A program made the position numbers and the translations under genes. A DNA stretch of 64,000 bases. Source: Verrucomicrobiota bacterium (lineage in GTDB: Bacteria; Verrucomicrobiota; Verrucomicrobiia; Opitutales; Opitutaceae). The notes below the pieces were generated by a model. It was not told the DNA's origin and did not search any database. It worked only from the letters and a program-made list of their open reading frames with translations. Shown in pieces: positions 57,164-64,000 of this stretch. The DNA lies in the NCBI GenBank assembly GCA_028293545.1, contig JAQGOP010000010.1:1-64000 (forward strand), read 5' to 3'. Positions within the stretch are counted from its first letter, which is position 1, and every line of letters begins with the position of its first letter.

Positions 57164-58012
57164 TCAGGCGCAGACCTGCCGCCAGATTCCTTTGAACGCC
57201 TTGGCGCCGTCGGCGGCGGTCTGCGCGGGATTCTTCCAGAGCGAATCCCCGAGTTTCAGGTCGGAGAATATTTCCAACGTGTAGATTCCCTTGTAGCCGG
57301 ATCTCCGGATCGTCCGAAGCAATTCGACGACGGGGATTTCTCCCGCCCCCGGCAGCAGGCGGTCGCCGAATGCCCGCGGCAGCCGCCAGTCGCTGATGTG
57401 GACACCGAAGATTTTGTCCGCTTGGGCGCGGATCGTTTTGTGCGCATCGGGTTCTTCCCAGAAATGCCAAAGGTCCAGGAACAATCCAAACGCGCGGTGA
57501 TTCACGGCCGCGATCATCTCCGCTGCGCGCGGCAATGAACAAACGAACGTGTCGGTGTTCATATAAACCGGGTTGAGCGGCTCGAGCGCGACACGCACGC
57601 CGTGGTCGTCCGCATATTCCGCCACGCGCCTGAACTCACGAATGGCGATCCGCTGTGCCGCCGCGAGATTGCCCGCGGGGGCCAGGCCGGTGTTGACGAC
57701 GAGCGTGGTCCCCGGGAAGTAGTGGCCAAAAAGGCGGGCGGTTTCGCGCAGCCGCCGCGCGCGCTCGGTCGGCGAAGTCGGGAATTTCCGCAAGGAATTC
57801 GGAAACGGCGAATGATAACGGGGCTGAACACTGGAGACGTGCAATCCTGAGTCGCGGAGCAGCCGCATCTGGGGATCGGGATCGGCGGCCGAAATCTTGG
57901 CTTCGCACACCTCAATGTGATCGATACCCAGGCGTTGGTAAAGGCGCACGTCTTCCGCGAAGTCCTGCGGCCACGTCGTATATTGGCTGACGCCGAAGGG
58001 GATTTTTTTCAC
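57164..58012 (-). CDS. Sugar phosphate isomerase/epimerase-like TIM barrel protein
   Basis: A 282-residue protein of the xylose isomerase-like TIM barrel superfamily. It starts MKKIPFGVSQYTTWPQDFAEDV, with a predicted metal site formed by IEVCEAK, ALEPLNP (Glu), FLDLWHFWEE (Asp and His), VHISDWRLP (His) and TLEIFSD (Glu). This metal pattern fits the family of sugar isomerases and epimerases. It lies upstream of the propeller operon on the same strand, with the operator candidate in the 134-base gap, so it may have its own transcript. The substrate is unknown. Confidence 0.85.
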   Translation of the reverse strand: MKKIPFGVSQYTTWPQDFAEDVRLYQRLGIDHIEVCEAKISAADPDPQMRLLRDSGLHVSSVQPRYHSPFPNSLRKFPTSPTERARRLRETARLFGHYFPGTTLVVNTGLAPAGNLAAAQRIAIREFRRVAEYADDHGVRVALEPLNPVYMNTDTFVCSLPRAAEMIAAVNHRAFGLFLDLWHFWEEPDAHKTIRAQADKIFGVHISDWRLPRAFGDRLLPGAGEIPVVELLRTIRRSGYKGIYTLEIFSDLKLGDSLWKNPAQTAADGAKAFKGIWRQVCA

Positions 58013-58363
58013 GGCCGCGGGACTTCCCTCGCGCTCGCGGTTTCAGCGGAATAATTGACCAGGGCCAGCATAGCTTCGGGAGCTCAAAGGTTCGGCGGAG
58101 GGTTGGCGTAGAACGCCCCCGCGCAATTTTCGAATGGTGGTCCTGCCAGCAGACCAGCCGAACCTTCCAGCGGAAGAATTGGGCCGGTTCGGGTGCGGTC
58201 GCGGTGGATCTCACAATCAAAGACAATGAAGACGATCACCATTCGGTCGCCGGGCGCATCGAAACACCCGTCCCAGTCGACCTCGAATTACCAGGCACTT
58301 CAGCCCGCCAAGGTGGGCCTGATGTCGGCCTGCATTTTCCGAGGGGGAGCAGCACGGGTAAAT
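58013..58363. other. 351-base gap without recognised gene
   Basis: I find no convincing gene here. A plus-strand frame of about 70 codons at 58204-58422 lacks family features, and the reverse frames are arginine-rich shadows. No strong hairpin or repeat shared with other gaps is evident. It must contain the promoter of the TIM barrel gene at its left side. Confidence 0.5.
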
Positions 58364-58870
58364 TCAGTGGCCAGCGGTACTCGACTTGGGAACGGAATCC
58401 CTCGCCACCAGGGTCAAAATAAATTCTTCGCTCTCGGCTCCATCGGCGTCCGGGAATTTGTCCTCGCCCGAAATCGTAAAACCGCATTTCTGCAGGACCC
58501 GGATCGACGCAATATTGTGTTTCACGACTCGGGCATGGAGCGGGCGCACTTTCACCTCCCGCAGGAGCAGAGACAGCGCCGCACTGGCAATGCCCCTGCC
58601 CCAAAATTCCCGGCCAAGCCAGTAGCCCACCTTGCGTTCACCGTCCTGCTCCCAGCAGCCGATGTTCCCAGCCGCCTGTCCCTGAAAGAGGATGGTCCGG
58701 ATGATGGCTCCGTTCGTCTCGGCCATGAGCTTCGTCCAATGGGCCATGAAGGCGCCGTGGGAACGCGAGGGAAACGCCGCCATGCGCGTGGCCTCCGGAT
58801 CCAGCTGTTGCGTAAAGAAGATTGGCAGGTCGCCGGTCTGGACGGCGCGCAATCGAACATCATTCGTCAT
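58364..58870 (-). CDS. GNAT-family acetyltransferase (RimJ type)
   Basis: A 168-residue enzyme that would transfer an acetyl group from acetyl-CoA to an amine. The start MTNDVRLRAVQTGDLPIFF and the later GYWLGREFWGRGIASAALSLLLREV (acetyl-CoA loop GRGIAS) and HNIASIRVLQKCGFTISGED are standard for RimJ/RimL-like members. The ATG at 58870 overlaps the stop of a tiny upstream frame (ATGA). The substrate, protein N-terminus or small molecule, is unknown. Confidence 0.9.
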   Translation of the reverse strand: MTNDVRLRAVQTGDLPIFFTQQLDPEATRMAAFPSRSHGAFMAHWTKLMAETNGAIIRTILFQGQAAGNIGCWEQDGERKVGYWLGREFWGRGIASAALSLLLREVKVRPLHARVVKHNIASIRVLQKCGFTISGEDKFPDADGAESEEFILTLVARDSVPKSSTAGH

Positions 58871-58971
58871 GAGAGCTGAAGAGTTCTTGAGGGTCGGCCT
58901 TGGGCGTGGAGAGGCGGGAGCGCCAATGAAACCGCCAGAACCAAAAGCAACAACACTGGGGTGCGCTTCAT
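58867..58971 (-). pseudogene. Signal-peptide-only frame, likely 5' remnant of a secreted protein gene
   Basis: The 34 residues MKRTPVLLLLVLAVSLALPP and on make a good signal peptide with an AQ-type cleavage site, but the frame ends nine to ten residues later in a stop that overlaps the acetyltransferase ATG. It is either a decayed secreted-protein gene that kept its start, or a tiny leader translated just ahead of the acetyltransferase gene. Confidence 0.35.
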
Positions 58972-59084
58972 ATCGTTTTTCTGCCGAACCATCCCGGCGC
59001 CCGCAAGAGGTTTGGCCCTGGGACAAGGTAGCAACGGCCCAGAGAAGCGATCGATCGGCGCGGGATAGAGAAACTGCGGGAAGC

Positions 59085-59344
59085 TGTGGTCCTCGGTTGG
59101 GCGACCTTCACGCGCGGGGTCGCGAGATCCAGGACGAGGGTCAATTGCGCCGGGTGAACGCCCATGGCCCCGAGCAGAGATTGAAAAAGCCACGCCGCGG
59201 CATCCGGCAACGCGACCACGATGGTCTGGCCGGGTGGCCGGCGCGGTGGTGGACGTCGTAACGGTAGAAATCGGCAACGAGGTCCGAGAGCGCGGTGGCG
59301 TCGAACTCGAGGCGCTTTCTGCTGCCAGGCGAGGGTCTGCTCAT
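59085..59344 (-). pseudogene. Frameshifted remnant of an unidentified gene
   Basis: On the minus strand two frames join to a protein-like sequence: KRLEFDATALSDLVADFYRY (about 59299-59240) and, after a frame change, GQTIVVALPDAAAWLFQSLL, then a short LTLVLDLATP tail. Both parts have natural composition, unlike their flanks. The rest of the 770-base interval from 58871 to 59640 holds no other recognisable gene. I cannot name the family. Confidence 0.4.
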
Positions 59345-59640
59345 CTCGGGCGGAGGGACGGCTCTGAGCGCGAGTGCTGTCGGTGGCGGCCGACGGTCCC
59401 CGTTGGTCTTTACTTCGCGATGTTTGGCCCGTTTTTTTTTGCGGTCCAGGAATCCATGCGGACCGCCGTTCATGGGACCGTTTGCGAACCCGGGGGGTGA
59501 ATCCATTCGCTGCCGATGCAGGCTTTGTTGTGGGCAAAAACAGCTCGTATGCTCTCGCGCTTTTCACTCTCCTTTCATAAGGAATTTCCGCAATCGCATC
59601 GACCCCGACGGAGGACAGACCAATCTCCGGCTTTTGGAAA

Positions 59641-60273
59641 ATGAACCCCGTGGATCCACCAGACATCGCCGCATCTGTCCGATGGCCGTGGGCCGGATTG
59701 CTGATCTGGGCGTCGGTGCTGCTCGCGGGTTTTGGCTATCTTCTCCGCTACGAAATGCGGGCCGGCGTGGGCGCCCCTCAAACGGGTTCCTGGCCGCAGG
59801 GCTCAGCTCTGCCATTCGATCCCTCGCATTCCAACCTGGTGATGTTCTCGCACCCCAGATGCCCCTGCACGCGGGCGAGCCTCGCCGAGCTCGAAGCGCT
59901 GCTGGCGCAGAGCGGCTGTGAAATCAGGGCGACGCTCTGTTTCCTCGCTCCCGACGACGATCCCGACTGGAAGGATACGCCGCTCGTCCGCAAAGCGCGC
60001 GACATCCCGGGACTGCGCGTAGTTTTCGACCGCAACGGCACGCTGGCGGCCCGGTTTGGAGCCCGAACCTCCGGCCAGGTGCTGGTATTCGACCGGGCAG
60101 GACGAAACGTTTTTTCCGGCGGAATCACTTCGGCCCGCGGCCATGCCGGCGACAACCGAGGCAGCGCCCACCTGCTCGCGTTCGTCCGGGGCGAGAAGAC
60201 CGCGGCGCTTTCGACTCCCGTTTACGGCTGCGCCCTCGACGACCCCGCGGTCGTCGCCTCCCCCTACCGATGA
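59641..60273 (+). CDS. RedB-like membrane-anchored thioredoxin-fold protein
   Basis: A 210-residue protein with one N-terminal membrane helix (WAGLLIWASVLLAGFGYLL, about residues 17-36) and a periplasmic thioredoxin-like domain beginning VMFSHPRCPCTRASLAELEALL. The CPCT motif takes the place of CxxC. The rest has VVFDRNGTLAARFGARTSGQVLVFD, as in redoxin folds, and GGITSARGHAGDNRG. It overlaps the hybrid kinase gene by four bases (ATGA). Such RedB-like proteins occur beside kinases of this type and may report redox or metal state to them. Confidence 0.78.
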   Translation: MNPVDPPDIAASVRWPWAGLLIWASVLLAGFGYLLRYEMRAGVGAPQTGSWPQGSALPFDPSHSNLVMFSHPRCPCTRASLAELEALLAQSGCEIRATLCFLAPDDDPDWKDTPLVRKARDIPGLRVVFDRNGTLAARFGARTSGQVLVFDRAGRNVFSGGITSARGHAGDNRGSAHLLAFVRGEKTAALSTPVYGCALDDPAVVASPYR

Positions 60274-62477
60274 AAATCTCCTCCTTCACTCCCTTTCCCG
60301 CCGATTACGTGGCGGATGTCGCGATGATCGACCGGCGTTTCGCCGCCGCCCTCCATCAGCTGCGGAGCAGGACCGATCGTTTCTTTGCGAAGCTGCTCGC
60401 GGTTCAGTGGCTCGCTACGATCGTCCTGGCCCTGGTGGTGTCGCCGCGCACTTGGGAGGGCCGCCTGCCCTCGACGCATATCCACGTTTGGGCCGCGATT
60501 TTTTTGGGGGGCGTCATTTCGCTCTATCCGGCGTGGCTCGGTTGGAAACGGCCCGGACGGACCTGGACCCGTCATGCCCAGGCGGGGGCGCAGATGCTGA
60601 TGTCGGCGCTGTTGATTCACCTCACGGGCGGGCGCATCGAGACCCATTTCCATGTGTTCGGCTCGCTGGCCCTGCTGGCCCTTTATCGCGACGTCCGCGT
60701 TTTCGCCACGGCGACGGCCATCGTCTACATCGATCACCTCGCGCGAGGCTGGTTCTGGCCGGAATCGGTTTACGGGGTGCTGACGGCGACGGTGTGGCGC
60801 TCGCTGGAGCATGCGGGGTGGGTCCTCTTCGAGGTCACCTTCCTGAGCATGACGGTCGTGGCCAGCCTCAAGGAAATGCGGGAGCTCGTGGCGCGTCAGA
60901 TCGGGCTGGAGAAGATCAACCGCGACAAGGACCAGGAGGTGCGCGACCGCACCCATGACCTCGCCCGCACGGAGGAGCAGTTCCGGGCGTTCTTCAACGA
61001 ATCGCCGATCGGGCTCTATCGCGCCACACCGACGGGTGAATTTCTCGCGGTCAATCCCGCGCTGCTCGGAATCCTCGGCTTCGAGTCGCTCGAGGCGCTG
61101 CAGCGAACCGCCGTTCACCAGCCCGGCTTCGAGGCGGGCCGCGCGCAATTCTTCGCGGAGCTCGTGGCCACCGACCGGGTGGTCCGCCGGGACGCATCCT
61201 GGCAGCGGCTCGACGGCGGCACCCGCCATGTCCGCGAGAGCTGCCGGGCGTTTCGCGACTCGACCGGACGCCTCGGGCACGTGGATGGCACGATCGACGA
61301 CGTGTCGGAGCACCGCCAGCTGGAAGAGCGCTATCTCCAGACGCAGAAAGTCCAGGCCATCGGCCAACTCGCCGGGGGTGTGGCGCACGACTTCAATAAC
61401 ATCCTTACCGTCATCGCCGGGTACACCCACATCCTGCTGCGCGATCCGGCGGTGAAGGACAGTACCCGCCATGGACTGGATCAGATCCGCGTCGCCGGGG
61501 TGCGTGCGACGGGACTCACCGCGCAGCTGCTCGCCTTCAGCCGCAAGCAACGCCTGCAGCCGCGCGTCATCCACCTGAACACGGTGGCTGCGGAAATGGA
61601 CTCGATGCTGCAGCGCTTGGTCGGCGAAAACATCCGCATCCGCACGATCGGGATGTCGGGATTGTCTGCCGTGCGCGCCGACCCGGGACAGATCCAGCAG
61701 GTGCTGATGAACCTCGCCGTGAACGCCCGCGATGCGATGATGCCCAAAGGGGGACTGCTCACGATCGAAACCGCAAACGTGGTGCTCAGTGCGGACTACG
61801 CGCGCGCCAATCCGGAAGTTTCCGCGGGAAATTACGTCATGCTCGCGGTGAGCGACACCGGCACCGGCATGAGTGCCGAGGTGCAGGCGCGCTTGTTCGA
61901 ACCGTTCTTCACCACCAAGGTGCCGGGACAAGGCACGGGATTGGGCTTGGCCACCTGCCACGGCATCATCAAGCAGAGCGGCGGTCACATCGCGGCCTAC
62001 AGCGAGATCGGCCACGGGACCACGTTCAAGGTTTACCTGCCGAGCGTCGACTCGCAGCCCGGACCCGTCGCCACGCCCACGCCGGTCGGTGACCAACGCG
62101 GCGCGGGGCAGACGATCCTGCTCGTCGAGGACGACCGGACGGTGCGGGAACTCGGCTGCGAGCTGCTGACTTCCCTCGGTTACACGGTGGTCCCGGCCTC
62201 GAACGGACTCGATGCGCTCGAACGCTTCAAGGAACATAGCAACATCGCCTTGGTGATCACGGACACGATCATGCCGCACATGGGCGGGCGCGAGCTAGTG
62301 AATCGCATCCGGCAATTCGCGCCGCAGCTTCCCGTCCTGTTCACCTCCGGCTACACCTTCGATGCGCTGGGTGAGACGGATGACTCGCTGGCGGAATTCG
62401 ACTTTGTCGCGAAGCCGTACGATCCGGCGGTGCTCTCGCAGAAGGTCGATGATTGCCTCAGGCCGGTGCGGAATTGA
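60270..62477 (+). CDS. Hybrid histidine kinase with membrane sensor, PAS and receiver domains
   Basis: A 735-residue sensor. The N-terminal about 215 residues hold about six membrane segments with conserved histidines (STHIHVW, IETHFHVFG, YIDHLARGW). A PAS domain follows (about 235-355: EEQFRAFFNESPIGLYRATP). The kinase core has the H-box GGVAHDFNNILTVIAGY, N-box NLAVNARDAM and G-boxes DTGTGM and GQGTGLGLATCHGI. A C-terminal receiver carries ILLVEDDRTV and phosphoacceptor Asp in VITDTIMPHMGG. No DNA-binding output is fused. The gene follows a RedB-like gene with overlap and ends where an IS630 remnant begins. Confidence 0.93.
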   Translation: MKISSFTPFPADYVADVAMIDRRFAAALHQLRSRTDRFFAKLLAVQWLATIVLALVVSPRTWEGRLPSTHIHVWAAIFLGGVISLYPAWLGWKRPGRTWTRHAQAGAQMLMSALLIHLTGGRIETHFHVFGSLALLALYRDVRVFATATAIVYIDHLARGWFWPESVYGVLTATVWRSLEHAGWVLFEVTFLSMTVVASLKEMRELVARQIGLEKINRDKDQEVRDRTHDLARTEEQFRAFFNESPIGLYRATPTGEFLAVNPALLGILGFESLEALQRTAVHQPGFEAGRAQFFAELVATDRVVRRDASWQRLDGGTRHVRESCRAFRDSTGRLGHVDGTIDDVSEHRQLEERYLQTQKVQAIGQLAGGVAHDFNNILTVIAGYTHILLRDPAVKDSTRHGLDQIRVAGVRATGLTAQLLAFSRKQRLQPRVIHLNTVAAEMDSMLQRLVGENIRIRTIGMSGLSAVRADPGQIQQVLMNLAVNARDAMMPKGGLLTIETANVVLSADYARANPEVSAGNYVMLAVSDTGTGMSAEVQARLFEPFFTTKVPGQGTGLGLATCHGIIKQSGGHIAAYSEIGHGTTFKVYLPSVDSQPGPVATPTPVGDQRGAGQTILLVEDDRTVRELGCELLTSLGYTVVPASNGLDALERFKEHSNIALVITDTIMPHMGGRELVNRIRQFAPQLPVLFTSGYTFDALGETDDSLAEFDFVAKPYDPAVLSQKVDDCLRPVRN

Positions 62478-63149
62478 GTGAACGCACTTTCCGGCCGGGC
62501 ACTGCGCGCACGTAGGCCTGGAAGACCTCGGTGTCGGTCGCTCCCTCGATGGTCAGACAGGCACTGGTTCCGTCCAACCGCACCGAGGAGATCATCGTGG
62601 TGGTTCGCCAGTGGCCATGGGGAGCGTGGCAGACCAGTCGCTCGCCCTTGGGCGCACGGCCGCGCAGCCGTGTCAGGTTGGTTTTGGCGGCCGACTCGTC
62701 GATGAAGACCAGCCTCGCCGGGTCGAGCGCGCCTTGCTGCCGCCGCCAGCGGCGTCTGGCGCGCGCCACGTCCGGCCGGTTTTGCTCGGCCGCATGGAGC
62801 GTCTTTTTTTATATGTCAGTCCCAGCCTGCTCACCATCCAGTGGATCGCCGCCACCGTGCAGTCCAGTTCCAGGCGGTCCTTCATCTCGGCCAGGGTGAG
62901 GTCCGGTTCTTGGGCGATCAGCTGCTTCAGCTTCGCCCCATGGTTCGGCATCAGTCTCGCCTTCCGCCCCGAAAACCGATGCCGCGGCCTCAAGTCCCCG
63001 GTTCTCGCCCTCTGTCCCAGCAGCTTCTTCACCATCCCCACCGACACCCTGAAGCGCTTTGCCACCTCTGCCCTCGTCCCTTCCTTCGCGTCGTAAGCCG
63101 CCACGATCCGCTCCCGCAGGTCCACTGACAGGGTCTTCTTCATCCCCAT
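62458..63149 (-). pseudogene. IS630-family transposase, frameshifted and 3'-truncated
   Basis: The first frame (63149 to about 62805) encodes a helix-turn-helix region MKKTLSVDLRERIVAAYDAK with EVAKRFRVSVGMVKKLL. The second frame, offset by -1 (to 62458), encodes VFIDESAAKTNLTRLRGRAPKGERL with the first DDE Asp. The frames meet at a run of seven A residues (62803-62809 as T on the plus strand), which could be a programmed -1 slip site or a mutation. The protein ends after FQAYVRAV, well before the second catalytic Asp and the Glu, so it cannot be active. Confidence 0.8.
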
Positions 63150-63195
63150 ACCTTAACACGCCCCACTTACTTGTGGCTACAGTTTTATTTGAAAT
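62478..63195 (-). mobile_element. IS630-type insertion sequence remnant
   Basis: The span holds both halves of an IS630-type transposase in two frames, but not the end of the DDE domain. The right limit (about 63195) is where homology to an attC half-site stops; the left limit lies at the kinase stop. No matching terminal inverted repeats or TA target duplication could be found, so at least the left end has been deleted. Confidence 0.75.
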
Positions 63196-63215
63196 GCTCT
63201 AGCGGCTGGTTAGGT
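63196..63215 (-). repeat. Truncated attC site (5' half) at the end of the YciI cassette
   Basis: On the minus strand ACCTAAC (R'' type) is followed by CAGCCGCTAGAGC, closely matching ACCCAACCAGCTGCCAGAGC of the intact attC at 63533-63592. Homology stops at the IS630 remnant, so the R' half has been lost. Confidence 0.65.
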
Positions 63216-63234
63216 TCTTTCTTCGTGCGCGTGT

Positions 63235-63501
63235 TCAAAGAAAGACCGCATTCCACTCAACGATTCGCCAAGCAGCCACAAGCCCGTTCACGACAAACGG
63301 GTCGCCATGGATGAAAGCCTCCGCCGATTCACGAGACGAAAAAATCGCCATCGCGCCTGTCGGCGGAGTCCCGAGCGGGCCAGCAGCGATGAGCTCACCG
63401 CGTGCATGGAACTCGTCCAGACGCGCGCGATGCGCGGGAAAATGCTCCATCACCTTGGACAAGGCTCCTGGAGCGACATCGTAGAACGAAACGTATTTCA
63501 T
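63235..63501 (-). CDS. YciI-family protein in a putative gene cassette
   Basis: An 88-residue protein of the YciI group, small ferredoxin-like folds with a His and Asp pair. It starts MKYVSFYDVAPGALSKVMEHFPAHRARLDEFHARGEL when read in steps, with His in the HFPAHR segment, AAGPLGTPPTGAMAIF and the FIHGDPFVVNGLV segment typical of the fold. It is a lone gene between an attC half-site and an intact attC, with no promoter of its own evident, as usual for integron cassettes. Biochemical role unknown. Confidence 0.85.
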   Translation of the reverse strand: MKYVSFYDVAPGALSKVMEHFPAHRARLDEFHARGELIAAGPLGTPPTGAMAIFSSRESAEAFIHGDPFVVNGLVAAWRIVEWNAVFL

Positions 63502-63532
63502 GGAAGTTCGGCTAAAAACGCGCTGCGACTCT

Positions 63533-63592
63533 GCCCAACGTTACAGGTGAGCAACCCGATAAGCCGGGGTTGGCTCTGGCAGCTGGTTGGGT
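63533..63592 (-). repeat. attC-like recombination site between two cassettes
   Basis: On the minus strand the 60-base element starts with ACCCAAC (R'', fits RYYYAAC) and ends with GTTGGGC (R', fits GTTRRRY). The interior pairs as an imperfect hairpin: CAG/CTG, TG/CA, GAG/CTC and CAACCC/GGGTTG with unpaired bases between, around the apical loop CGGCTTATC. The unequal, bulged pairing is a hallmark of attC sites folded as single strands for IntI. Confidence 0.75.
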
Positions 63593-63963
63593 TCTTTCTT
63601 CAGTAGCTCTCTAATCTTCGCCGTCCACGTAGCGGCGGCCAGCGGCTCAGGCTTCGAGTTGGTCTTCACCAGCCCACCGTCGATGCTAAAAACTTCGACT
63701 ACGACATCACTGGAATAGGCGGCCTTTTGACGCACGGTGATGCGGACCTCCTCGACCCAAGTCTTCTCGGCCTTCGTCCAGAATGCGTAGTGCCACTCAG
63801 CGCCATCGCGCCTCGCCTCAAACAGTCGATCTACCGCAAGCTCCAGAATCTTCTTTTGGAGAATCTCCGCAACACCGGAGCAGTGCCGATCGGCGAGAAA
63901 CGAATCGGCGCGCAAGCCAGCGGAGATACACAAGAATGCGAAAGATAGTGCGAGTGGCTTCAT
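63541..63963 (-). CDS. Secreted protein of unknown function in a putative gene cassette
   Basis: A 140-residue protein with signal peptide MKPLALSFAFLCISAGLRA. The mature part has alternating charged and aromatic residues (HYAFWTKAEKTWVEEVRITV) but no recognised family. The last about 15 residues, NQLPEPTPAYRVAHL, and the stop are encoded inside the attC at 63533-63592. The ATG at 63963 is used for the signal peptide; an in-frame ATG at 63984 lies next to the R' box of the upstream attC. Confidence 0.8.
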   Translation of the reverse strand: MKPLALSFAFLCISAGLRADSFLADRHCSGVAEILQKKILELAVDRLFEARRDGAEWHYAFWTKAEKTWVEEVRITVRQKAAYSSDVVVEVFSIDGGLVKTNSKPEPLAAATWTAKIRELLKKEPNQLPEPTPAYRVAHL

Positions 63964-63971
63964 CTTTCTTT

Positions 63972-64000
63972 GCCCAACGTTCAAAGTGAGGCACCCGACA
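63972..64000 (-). repeat. attC-like site, partial at window end
   Basis: GTTGGGC (R') at 63978-63972 on the minus strand is preceded by TGTCGGGTGCCTCACTTTGA, similar in layout to the L' arm of the attC at 63533-63592. The rest lies outside the window, so the cassette row continues to the right. Confidence 0.6.

Noticed and set aside
60264-62279. Minus-strand frame of 671 codons opposite the hybrid kinase
   Set aside because: Antisense of clear kinase motifs; no domain of its own.
63235-63963. Cassette genes as a toxin-antitoxin pair
   Set aside because: One is a YciI-family protein and the other a secreted unknown; each is followed by its own attC or half-site, so they are separate cassettes.

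Overview
The window is a GC-rich piece of a Gram-negative chromosome with dense, short-spaced genes. TonB receptors of the 'LSPFVV...DEGY' type, secreted proteins with lineage-typical C-terminal repeats, many intergenic palindromes and a system II cytochrome c maturation set point to Verrucomicrobiota, most likely an Opitutaceae-like organism. This placement is inference from protein style; there is no rRNA gene in the window, and I recognised no tRNA gene by eye.

Layout. 0-2.5 kb: housekeeping genes (trmD partial, rpsP, ychF). 2.6-7.3 kb: a six-gene 5-oxoproline operon (pxpB-pxpC-pxpA, two membrane proteins of the DUF969/DUF979 type, and pyroglutamyl peptidase). 7.6-11.3 kb: a lipoprotein and the two-subunit cytochrome c synthase (ResB- and CcsA-type). 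11.7-15.1 kb: a TetR regulator with its probable operator, then an EmrB/EmrA-type efflux pair. 15.3-28.5 kb: the most striking region, a tightly overlapping six-gene operon (NAD(P)H-type flavin/[2Fe-2S] reductase, cyclic-nucleotide-domain/4Fe-4S ferredoxin fusion, di-heme b membrane protein, inner-membrane-tethered decaheme cytochrome, outer-membrane barrel, decaheme cytochrome fused to a LVIVD propeller) with a divergent tetraheme cytochrome. It looks like a complete electron path from cytoplasm to cell surface. 28.6-31.6 kb: a 984-residue secreted protein with two GlcG-like domains and Ig folds. 31.9-35.0 kb: recN, a short-chain dehydrogenase and a small unknown protein.

35-46 kb is a sugar-acid locus: an MFS transporter, a NanM-like mutarotase, a GntR/LacI-type hybrid regulator, N-acetylneuraminate lyase, a 2-hydroxyacid dehydrogenase and an enolase-superfamily enzyme, followed by an aldonate branch (FAH-family 2-keto-3-deoxypentonate dehydratase, YjhG/YagF-type xylonate dehydratase, ACS-type MFS transporter). 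46-58 kb is a glycan-use locus: a TonB-dependent receptor, five secreted beta-propeller proteins resembling glycosidases (three of them tandem paralogues) and a sugar isomerase-like TIM barrel. Two of its promoters share a palindromic element.

58-64 kb is more fluid: an acetyltransferase, decayed coding remnants, a RedB-like thioredoxin-fold protein with a hybrid histidine kinase, a broken IS630-type element, and at the right edge what appear to be integron gene cassettes with attC sites (one intact, one broken, one cut by the window end). Intergenic spaces carry several families of dispersed palindromic repeats, often arranged as facing pairs.
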